Below, in pieces: positions 7,329 to 14,290 of a stretch of 14,290 nt of DNA; within the stretch, counting starts at the first letter, position 1; each line of letters begins with the position of its first letter. The stretch spans positions 1 to 14,290 of the forward strand of contig JACQFK010000175.1 of assembly GCA_016200125.1 (NCBI GenBank), written 5' to 3'. The notes below the pieces were generated by a model. It saw only the letters and a list, made by a program, of their open reading frames with translations, made no database searches and was not told the origin of the DNA. The translations under genes were made by a program, and so were the position numbers. The stretch is from Planctomycetota bacterium. Its GTDB lineage: Bacteria > Planctomycetota > MHYJ01 > JACPRB01.

Positions 7329-7797
7329 ACCATTCGCGCATGAGGGCGATCTTGCGCTTCTGGACGGGGTCGAGATTCTCGAACTGGACGCCGGCGTAGA
7401 AGTCCTCGACGTTCTTCGCGCTCTGGTAGCACCAGCGCACCTCGCCGGACGCCTCGATCTCGTCCTTGTACTTCTCCATCTGGATGTTCATGCGGACCTT
7501 GGTGCCGACGGGAAGCCGCTCGTGGATGAGGAAGCGGACGCCGCCCTCGGAGAGGTCCAGCGCCGCGCGGGCGCGGTTGCCCTTGCCGACGCCGAAGACG
7601 CTGAGGATGCCCTCGCGGTAGAGGTTGGCCTGGCACTCGTCGATTTCAAAGCGGCTGTGCCGGCGGCGCTCGGAGTCCTTCTTGGCGCCCGCGGGGGTGG
7701 AGTCCGGCTTGCTGGGTGTGCCGGGAGGAGCACCCTTGTTGACCTTCTTGAACTCCGCGAACCAGTCCGACTGGTTCTTGTCGGGGCCGCCCGCCAT
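7252..7797 (-). CDS. PilZ domain protein, probable c-di-GMP receptor
   Basis: This is a 181-residue soluble protein. Residues 1-43 are a polar, Pro/Lys-rich linker. The PilZ domain follows, with both c-di-GMP contacts present: RRRHSR at 44-49 (RxxxR) and DLSEGG at 81-86 (D/NxSxxG). The beta-barrel continues to about residue 150 (GVQFENLDP). A basic C-terminal tail of about 30 residues ends inside the 3' end of the convergent thiE gene. With both binding motifs intact, c-di-GMP binding is likely; the output target is not visible. ATG 7797 is preceded by GGAGG with a 3-nt spacer. A promoter sits in the last codons of the upstream EI24 gene, so it can be expressed separately. Confidence 0.92.
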   Translation of the reverse strand: MAGGPDKNQSDWFAEFKKVNKGAPPGTPSKPDSTPAGAKKDSERRRHSRFEIDECQANLYREGILSVFGVGKGNRARAALDLSEGGVRFLIHERLPVGTKVRMNIQMEKYKDEIEASGEVRWCYQSAKNVEDFYAGVQFENLDPVQKRKIALMREWFTSPQYRAVRETKRKGKAGDLSFPK

Positions 7798-7818
7798 ACT
7801 CCTCCCTCAATCCGGTTC

Positions 7819-7847
7819 AAACTACATTCTTCCCTGCGGGGAGTCAA
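7819..7847 (-). promoter_or_regulatory. Sigma70-like promoter for the PilZ gene
   Basis: On the minus strand TTGACT (7847-7842) and TAGTTT (7824-7819) are spaced by 17 bases. The -10 box overlaps the TAG stop codon (7824-7822) of the EI24 gene. The predicted leader is short and contains the GGAGG site. Confidence 0.55.
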
Positions 7848-8501
7848 TATTGTGCGCCAGCAGGGCGGCGCCGGCGACGGCGAGGGGCAGGGAGACGTAG
7901 CCGACGAAAGGGACGAGGAGGACGGGGAAGAGGACGACGCCGAAGCCCAGGGTTGCGCCCAGGTTCTTGAGCATCCACCCGAAGCGTCCGGGGACCGGGA
8001 CCCGGCGGGCGTCGAGCGGGTAGTCGAGGTACTCGAAGCCGAGGAAGAGGACGCCGACGAAGGCGGAGAGGAGGGGATGGAGGACGGAGCCGACGCCGGG
8101 GATCAGGTGCAGGAGGAGGAGCGCGGCCTGGATCGCGCCGAAGAAGAGGAGCTTGAGGGACTGGTTGCCGAGGGCGCGGAGCAGGGCCCGGCCGGCGCCG
8201 CGCGAAGGGGGCAGGGTCTCCCCGAGCTCCGCGAGGATGCGTTCGGTCATGGCGTCGAGGAAGGGGGACGCGAGGACGTTGCCGACGATCGTGAAGAGGA
8301 AGAGCCCGGCGACGGCGACGGCCCCCGTGAGGAGCCATCGACGAGTTCGGCGCGGTAGTGGATGAAGAGGATCGTGAGGACGGCGAAGAGGACGACGTTG
8401 ATGGCGAGGGCCGCGGCGAAGTATTTCCAGAGGGCGGGCCGGCGGAGGAAGAACGCGAGGCCGCGGAAGGGGTAGGAGAGGGCGGAGAGGAAGGAGGTCA
8501 C
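7822..8501 (-). CDS. EI24/CysZ-type membrane protein, interrupted by a frameshift
   Basis: The gene encodes a multi-pass inner-membrane protein of the EI24/CysZ family (about 226 residues if restored), but the sequence needs two frames. The start is GTG 8501, preceded by AGGAG with a 4-nt spacer. The first frame gives MTSFLSALSYPFRGLAFFLR and the first membrane helix, ending HYRAELVD. The second frame then continues with RRWLLTGAVAVAGLFLFTIV, the family motif NVLASPFLDAMTERI, and later EYLDYPLDARR and LPLAVAGAALL. The frames meet near 8338-8350, where adding one base restores a continuous protein. CysZ members move sulfate; many EI24 proteins are uncharacterised, and there are no sulfur genes here, so function is left open. 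The break could be a sequencing error or a recent mutation. The gene lies 107 bp after tRNA-Gln on the same strand. Confidence 0.82.
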
Positions 8502-8580
8502 GCCGCTCCTTTGTGCAATTCAATCGCAGACGTCGGACCGCATCGGTGGTTCGACTCGGCGCTTCGCGCCTCGCTCACCA

Positions 8581-8614
8581 CAACCACCTCGACTCCGCGG
8601 AGTCGAGGTGGTTG
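8581..8614. repeat. Perfect 34-bp palindrome fused to the tRNA-Gln 3' end
   Basis: The left arm CAACCACCTCGACTCCG (8581-8597) is followed at once by its exact reverse complement (8598-8614). The right side overlaps the encoded CCA and discriminator base of tRNA-Gln. In RNA it would form a very stable hairpin beginning within the tRNA 3' end. No T-run follows on the minus strand, so it is not a standard intrinsic terminator. Confidence 0.9.
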
Positions 8615-8682
8615 GGCCGTCAGGATTCGAACCTGAACAGAGGGATCCAAAATCCCTCGTGCTACCGTTACACCACGGCCCA
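8609..8682 (-). tRNA. tRNA-Gln (anticodon UUG)
   Basis: Read on the minus strand, the acceptor stem TGGGCCG (8682-8676) pairs with CGGCCCA (8619-8613), followed by discriminator A and an encoded CCA (8611-8609). The anticodon arm is AGGGA-TTTTGGA-TCCCT, giving UUG for glutamine CAA codons. The T arm is TCAGG-TTCGAAT-CCTGA, and the D loop has the expected GTAACGGTAGC. All arms of a 71-nt tRNA plus CCA are present. The 3' terminus lies inside a perfect palindrome, so CCA exposure depends on processing of that hairpin. Confidence 0.96.
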
Positions 8683-8693
8683 TTGAATTCAAT
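8682..8693. repeat. 12-bp palindrome at the tRNA 5' end
   Basis: ATTGAATTCAAT is a perfect palindrome whose first base is the 5' nucleotide of tRNA-Gln. Its right part belongs to the 10-base word AATTCAATCG (8686-8695), which also occurs at 8517-8526 on the other side of the tRNA and palindrome. Confidence 0.55.
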
Positions 8694-8809
8694 CGGAGAG
8701 TCGCCCATGAGGGGGGGTCGAGCGGGGAAATGGGTCGCTAGGATTGTCGCCGGGACGGCGTCGACCGCATGACCGGATCGTACCTGATTTCGCAGCCTCG
8801 CACAACAGC

Positions 8810-10248
<1,439 letters not shown>

Positions 10249-10252
<4 letters not shown>

Positions 10253-12697
10253 TCCTTCTTCAGCGCCTCGTCGAGGTTCAGGAGCGAGAGCGCGAGCGAC
10301 GCCCAGGCGGCGTGCTCGACGGGATCGATCGATTCGTTCCGCTTCGACTCGCCGACCTTGAGCAGCTTCTTCGCGTCGTCCGGCCTCGCGGCGAACTCGC
10401 GGCGGAGGCGATCCAGCCCCGCCAGCAGGACCTTCCGCTCCTCGTCCCGCGGCGTCCGGGCCAGGACGAGCCGGAAGGCGCGGTCGAGACGCGCTGCGTC
10501 GTCCTTCGCCTCGACCGCCCGCTCGGCGAGGGCGCGGGCCGCCTCGACGTAGGTCGGATCGTTGAGCGTCGCGAGCGCCTGGAGCGGCGTGTTCGTCCGC
10601 GTGGGCTTCACCACGCAGGTCGAGCGCGACTGGGTGTCGAAGAACATCGTGGGTCCGATGATCCGCCGCCAGAAGACGTAGAGGCTGCGCCGGTAGAGCG
10701 CCTCGCCGTGATCCTGCTTGTAGCGCTTGTTGCCGAAGGTGGTCTCCTCCCAGACGCCCGAGGGCTGGTAGGGATTGACCGGCGGGCCGCCCGGCCGGTC
10801 GACGAGCAGGCCGCTCGCAGCCAGGGCCTGGTCGCGGATCATGAAGGACGGCATCCGGTATCGCGGCCCGCGGGCGAGGAGGCGGTTGGCGGGATCGGCC
10901 GCCAGGAGCTCCGGGGTCACGCGCGACGACCGGCGGTAGGCCGCGCTGGTCACGACCAGCCGGAGCAGGCGCTTGACGTCCCAGCCGGATTCGCGGAAGT
11001 CGGCGGCGAGCCAGTCGAGGAGCTCGCGGTGGACGGGGAACTCGCCCTGGCGGCCGAAATCCTCGGAGGTCTTCGTGAGGCCGATGCCGAAGAGCATCTG
11101 CCAGAAGCGGTTGACGCTGACCCGCGCGGTCAGGGGATGCTCGGGCGAGACCAGCCAGCGGGCGAGGGCCAGGCGGTTGACCGGCCCGTCGCCCGACAGC
11201 GGCGGGAGCCGGGCGGGCACGCCCGCCGAGATCTCGTCGAGGCGCTTGTCGTAGAGCCCCTTGTCGAGCACCTGCGTCTTGCGCGGCTTGGCCATGTCCT
11301 CCATGACCATGACGCGCGTGACGGCCTTCCGGGCGGCGCTCCGCTGGTCGGAGAGGTCGCGCAGTTTTTTCGCGAGCGCGGCGTAGGAGGGCGCGTCCTT
11401 CTCGAATCCCTTGTAGAGGTCCTCGTACTGCTGGCGGCTCCGCTTCTCCGGAACCGTCCTGAGGATCTCCCCGAACTTCGGATTCTTCTCGAGCGCCTCG
11501 CCCAGTCCGCCGTCCTCCGCCCGGATCTCCGCGGCGGCGGCCGCGAAGTCGGCGTCGAGCTTCGCGATCTTCTCGGCCTGCTCCGGGGTGGACATCTCGA
11601 GCACCGGGGCCGTCTGCGGATCGCCTCCGCCGCCCGTCACCGGGGTCTGGTTGAAGAAGGCGAAGAGGCCGAAGTAGTCCTTCTTCGAGACGGGATCGAA
11701 TTTGTGGTCGTGGCAGCGCGTGCAGGTGAGGGTGAGGCCGAGCCAGACGGTGCCCATGGTCTCGGTCATGTCGAAGACGTACTCGATGCGGTTCTCCTCC
11801 GCGATCCGGCCGCCTTCGCCGTTGATCGGGTGGTTCCGGCAGAAGCCGGTGGCGAGCTTCTGGTCGCGCGTCGCGTCCGGGAGCTGGTCGCCCGCCAGCT
11901 GCCAGACGGTGAAGCGGTCGTAGGGGAGGTTCTCGTTGAAGGCGCGGACCACCCAGTCGCGCCAGGGCCACATCGTGCGCTCGCCGTCCCCCTGGTAGCC
12001 GTTCGAGTCGGCGTAGCGGGAGATCTCCATCCAGTCCCAGGCCATCCGCTCGCCGTAGCGGGGCGAAGCGAGCAGGCGGTCGACGACCTTCCCGTAGGCA
12101 TCCGGGCTGCGGTCGGCGAGGAAGGCGTCGGACTCCTCGGGCGTCGGGGGAAGTCCCGTGAGGTCGAGCGTCACCCTTCGAAGCAGCGTCGTGCGGTCGG
12201 CCTCGGGGGGGGGAGGGGCGGAGGTTCTCCCGGGCCAGCCGCGCGCCGATGAAGGCGTCCACCGGGTGGGCGGCTCCCGGGGGGAGGGGCGGCTTGCGGA
12301 GCGGGCGGAAGGACCAGTGCTCGTCCCAGGGGGCGCCGGCGTCGATCCACTTCTTGAGCGTCTCGATCTGCTCGCGGCTCAGCTTCTTGTTGGCCTTGGG
12401 CGGCGGCATCATCTCGTCGGGGTCGGACGACAGGATGCGCGCGACGAGCTCGCTCTTGGCGCTCCGGCCGGGGACGATGGCGGACTTCTTGGCCTCCTTC
12501 TCGTCGTCGAGCCGGAGGTCGCCCTTGCGCTTCTTCGCGTCGGGCCCGTGGCAGAAGTAGCAGTGGTTGGACAGGATGGGGAGGACGGCGCGGTCGAAAT
12601 CGGGGGCCTGCGGATCGGCCTGACCGGCGGGCTGGGCCGGCGAAGGGACCCCGAGCGCGAGGAGAAGGAGCAGGCTCGCGCGCAGGGGTCGCATCAT
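10249..12697 (-). CDS. Planctomycete-type cytochrome c / DUF1549 / DUF1553 protein, frame-shifted at a C9 run
   Basis: The gene encodes a large exported protein of about 815 residues once one base is removed. Residues 1 to about 22 (MMRPLRASLLLLLALG onward) are a Sec signal. A planctomycete-type cytochrome domain follows, with heme motif C46-Y-F-C49-H50 (CYFCHGPDAKKRKGDLRLDD). The DUF1549 domain (about 155-365) begins RVTLDLTGLPPTPEE and contains a second CxxCH, C325-T-R-C-H329 (CTRCHDHKFDP). The DUF1553 domain follows from about 505 (RLALARWLVSPEHPLTARVS, then NRFWQMLFG). The N-terminal part (12697 to about 12210) and the rest (about 12205-10249) are in different frames; removing one C from the nine-C run joins PSPP to EADRTTLLRRVTLDLTG, as in the family. 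A sequencing or slippage error is likelier than true loss, since both parts are well conserved. It is coupled to the DUF1501 gene. Confidence 0.88.
12205..12213. other. Nine-base homopolymer at the frameshift in the cytochrome-DUF1553 gene
   Basis: The plus strand has nine consecutive G (nine C in the coding strand). Eight would keep the cytochrome and DUF1549 domains in one frame. This is the junction of the two reading frames. Confidence 0.85.
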
Positions 12698-12706
12698 GGC
12701 CTACTC

Positions 12707-12712
12707 TTATTA
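12707..12712 (-). promoter_or_regulatory. -10-like box before the cytochrome-DUF1553 gene
   Basis: On the minus strand TAATAA (12712-12707) ends 9 bases before ATG 12697. There is at most a weak ribosome binding site in between, and the -35 region is poor (CCGACC at 18 bp). It fits a leaderless or near-leaderless transcript. Confidence 0.35.
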
Positions 12713-12777
12713 CCCGGCGCGCGGCCCCGGGGTCGGCCCCGCCTGATTTCGGCTGCCCATCAGCCCGGGCCGCGGCG

Positions 12778-12783
12778 TAGAAT
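12778..12783 (+). promoter_or_regulatory. -10-like box before the GspE-like gene
   Basis: TAGAAT ends 8 bases before GTG 12792, so transcription would begin at or beside the start codon. No clear -35 is seen. It shares the 94-bp divergent spacer with the cytochrome-DUF1553 promoter. Confidence 0.45.
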
Positions 12784-12791
12784 CCAGCATC

Positions 12792-13973
12792 GTGAAGAGC
12801 GGCAACGGACACGCCGGCGAGGTCGCCCGCTACCTGGCGGAGATCGGCGCCTCCTGCGTCTTCGCGGAGGACCTCGTCATGGCCCTCACGCGGCGGGCCG
12901 CCGGGGAAGCCTTCGACGTCGACGGGCTCCTTCTCCAGCCGGACCTGCTCCAGCTCGTGCCCGAATCGCTCGCGTTCGAGAACCGCATCCTCCCCGTCCA
13001 CCGCAAGGACGGCATCCTGTTCGTGGCCGTGCCGGCGGGGAAGCCTCCCGACGACGGGATCGACGAGCTCGAACACCTGCTGGGGCTCGCCGTCGAGGCC
13101 ATCCCGGTGGGAGAGATCGACGTCGCCGGCATCCTCGTCAAGGCCCATCAGCTGCTCCGGCGGCGGGCCCGGACGGCCCCGGCGCCGCCGGCCGGGGCGG
13201 CCCCCGCGGCCGCCGGACCCTCGCTCGCCGAACTGGGCATGCCGGCGGAGATTCTGAAGCGGCTGCTCAAGGCCCTGTCGGAGCGCCAGGGGCTTGTCCT
13301 GATCACGGGCCCGGCCGGCTCCGGGAAGAGCACGACGCTCGCGGCGATCGTGAAGGAGCTGCGGCGGCAGAAACTACAGGCCGCGGCGCTCGACGGCCGA
13401 GCGAGCCTCGCGGCGCTCGAGGAGGCGCTCCGCGGCGACCCCGACGCCCTGGCCCTCGACGAGCCGGCGAGCCCCTCCGCGGCCGCGCGGGCGCTGCGCG
13501 CGGCCGTCGAAGGGCGGCTCGTGGTCATCGCGCAGGAGGCGGCCGACGCGGCGGGGGCGGTCGCGCGGCTGGAGGCGCTCAAGGTCGACGGCCATCTCCT
13601 CGCCACCGCGCTGCGCGCGGGGCTCAACCAGCGGCTGCTCCGCCGGGTCTGCGCGGGCTGCCGCGAGGAGTACGTCGAGGAGGCGGCGACGCTCGAGGAC
13701 CTCCGCCTTCTCCCGCTGCTCCAGGGCGTCCCGCTCCGGCGGGGGAAGGGCTGCGACGCCTGCGGCCGCAGCGGCCATGAGGGACACGTCGCGGTGTTCG
13801 AATACGGCGACGCCAGCGGGGTCAGGTCCCTGCGGGGCGGCTTCCAGCCGCTGGTGGCGGACGCGCTGGGAAAGCTCCTGGCCGGCCTGACGACGCTGCG
13901 GGAGCTGGCGGACCAGGTGCCCTTCACTCAGATCCTGCAGGCGGCGGACCGGCTCGACGTGCGCCGGGTATGA
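12792..13973 (+). CDS. Short, degenerate GspE/PilB-family ATPase
   Basis: This 393-residue protein is related to type II secretion and type IV pilus assembly ATPases. Residues about 10-120 resemble the GspE/MshE N-terminal domain (LLQPDLLQLVPESLAFENRI). An Ala/Pro-rich linker follows, then Walker A GPAGSGKS at 173-180 (K179). The Walker B region reads DPDALALDEP (E224), where motors have a GEIRD-type sequence. The Asp box between Walker A and B is missing, that interval being about 18 residues short, and the His box (STLHTN in motors) reads VIAQEA. The PAS-like N2 domain ahead of Walker A is also gone. The late zinc site is kept: C287-A-G-C290 and C321-D-A-C324, within QRLLRRVCAGC and GCDACGRSGHEGHVAVFEY. 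It may bind ATP and zinc but probably is not a standard motor; a regulatory role is inference. GTG 12792 is the only start that keeps the N-terminal domain. No pilus or secretion genes are adjacent. Confidence 0.87.
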   Translation: MKSGNGHAGEVARYLAEIGASCVFAEDLVMALTRRAAGEAFDVDGLLLQPDLLQLVPESLAFENRILPVHRKDGILFVAVPAGKPPDDGIDELEHLLGLAVEAIPVGEIDVAGILVKAHQLLRRRARTAPAPPAGAAPAAAGPSLAELGMPAEILKRLLKALSERQGLVLITGPAGSGKSTTLAAIVKELRRQKLQAAALDGRASLAALEEALRGDPDALALDEPASPSAAARALRAAVEGRLVVIAQEAADAAGAVARLEALKVDGHLLATALRAGLNQRLLRRVCAGCREEYVEEAATLEDLRLLPLLQGVPLRRGKGCDACGRSGHEGHVAVFEYGDASGVRSLRGGFQPLVADALGKLLAGLTTLRELADQVPFTQILQAADRLDVRRV

Positions 13974-14158
13974 AACTCCCGACTCCCAACGCCCAATAAA
14001 ATCCAGAAATCCAAATCCCAACCGTCCGCCGGTCTGCATGGGAGGGACGTCGGGATTGGGAGTTGGGAGTTCCGCTTGTCCTTGATCGGGATCGGCCGGC
14101 CCTTGTGCTTGCACTCGGCGATCCTCGCGCCGCCGACACTTTTCACTTCCTGAGCCAT
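13928..14158 (-). CDS. Small hypothetical ORF whose 3' half is repeat-derived
   Basis: A 76-codon ORF starts at ATG 14158. The first 28 residues (MAQEVKSVGG, then ARIAECKHKGRPIPIKDK) include a run of codons ending almost entirely in G or C, like real genes here. The remainder (NSQLPIPTS onward) is translated from the AACTCCC-type inverted repeat and then from the antisense of the GspE-like gene's 3' end. I do not recognise the N-terminal part. It may be a small gene whose original 3' end was replaced by the repeat, or a chance frame. No Shine-Dalgarno site is clear upstream. Confidence 0.35.
   Translation of the reverse strand: MAQEVKSVGGARIAECKHKGRPIPIKDKRNSQLPIPTSLPCRPADGWDLDFWILLGVGSREFHTRRTSSRSAACRI
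13972..14073. repeat. Inverted-repeat element with AACTCCC-type arms
   Basis: Arms at 13972-13994 and 14051-14073 match in inverted orientation at 18 of 23 positions; each arm is built from ACTCCC-type units (AACTCCCGACTCCCAACGCC on the left). The left arm begins within the stop codon of the GspE-like gene. The inner part is AT-richer than the genes around it. It looks like a small non-coding repeat element; no protein is encoded in it. Confidence 0.7.
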
Positions 14159-14217
14159 TATTCCGGGTACTTAGAATCTATCTCAGTAGCCGACCAAAAG
14201 TGCCGATAACCCTTACA

Positions 14218-14235
14218 GCGGGCAAGGGAGCCCGC
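14218..14235 (+). other. Hairpin before the partial transposase
   Basis: GCGGGC (14218-14223) and GCCCGC (14230-14235) form a 6-bp stem with a 6-base loop, 16 bp before the ATG at 14252. It could damp translation of the transposase or be part of the element's left end. Confidence 0.4.
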
Positions 14236-14251
14236 CGAGAGGGGGAAAGCA

Positions 14252-14290
14252 ATGGGTCTGGTTGCGAAAGACGACGGCTGGCGGATACCC
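14252..14290 (+). CDS. Possible IS transposase, first 13 codons
   Basis: The frame begins ATG 14252 and reads MGLVAKDDGWRIP to the window edge. A GAGGGGG purine run about 6 nt upstream can act as a ribosome binding site. The opening resembles the start of IS5-type (DUF4096-containing) transposases, which usually continue toward a LWERIEPLLP-type motif. With only 13 codons this is a tentative identification. The left end of any insertion sequence would lie somewhere between about 14160 and 14250; I could not fix a terminal inverted repeat without the other end. Confidence 0.4.
   Translation, partial: MGLVAKDDGWRIP

Noticed and set aside
8325..8360. Programmed -1 frameshift in the EI24 gene
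   Set aside because: No slippery heptamer or downstream stimulatory structure is apparent at the junction; a missing base is simpler.
8498..8692. 64-codon minus-strand ORF over tRNA-Gln
   Set aside because: It is simply the tRNA and its palindromic tail translated.
10312..12252. 646-codon plus-strand frame opposite the DUF1549/DUF1553 gene
   Set aside because: Shadow frame without domains; the minus strand encodes conserved motifs throughout.
12158..13780. 540-codon plus-strand frame spanning the divergent spacer
   Set aside because: It crosses the promoter region and is out of frame with the GspE-like gene; its composition is that of a GC-rich off-frame.

Overview
The window is about 14.3 kb of very GC-rich bacterial DNA, densely coding on both strands. 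It carries a planctomycete-type cytochrome/DUF1549/DUF1553 gene coupled to a Tat-exported DUF1501 gene, a ThiD2-ThiE fusion, a DUF4388 protein, a PilZ protein and a GspE/PilB-like ATPase. This set points to Planctomycetota or a related deep-branching, free-living lineage. That placement is inferred from gene content. No 16S rRNA or marker-gene evidence is present. Two single-base frame breaks, one in a run of nine identical bases, suggest a draft or metagenome-derived assembly.

Layout. 1-665 (+) is the 3' part of an isocitrate/isopropylmalate dehydrogenase. 692-3073 (-) is a DUF4388-TPR-membrane-HEAT protein. It is divergent from a MATE transporter at 3200-4570 (+), and both promoters are legible between them. 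4614-6089 (+) is a secreted M28 zinc peptidase with a C-terminal PDZ domain. 6090-6281 is a repeat-bearing spacer ahead of the ThiD2-ThiE fusion at 6282-7328 (+), whose 3' end overlaps the convergent PilZ gene at 7252-7797 (-). Upstream of pilZ lie a frame-broken EI24/CysZ-type membrane gene (7822-8501, -) and tRNA-Gln(UUG) (8609-8682, -). The tRNA's 3' end merges into a perfect 34-bp palindrome. 8810-10252 and 10249-12697 (-) form the DUF1501 and cytochrome-DUF1549-DUF1553 pair with an ATGA overlap. 12792-13973 (+) is a short, degenerate GspE/PilB-family ATPase. After it come an inverted repeat of the AACTCCC type, a small ORF that runs into that repeat, and at the edge the first 13 codons of a probable transposase.

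How the genes relate. The only clear functional pair is DUF1501 with cytochrome-DUF1549-DUF1553: both carry export signals and the junction suggests translational coupling. The other genes are single housekeeping or accessory units with their own promoters. Four genes (MATE, thiE fusion, cytochrome-DUF1553, GspE-like) have a -10-like hexamer only 7-10 nt before the start codon and no convincing Shine-Dalgarno site, which fits leaderless mRNAs. Other genes (M28, PilZ, EI24) have clear Shine-Dalgarno sites.

I did not find a clear new multi-gene system such as a defence island, CRISPR array or biosynthetic cluster. The best leads are the degenerate solo GspE-like ATPase, the DUF4388 scaffold protein, the tRNA-Gln palindromic tail, the leaderless promoter pattern and the two small inverted-repeat elements.
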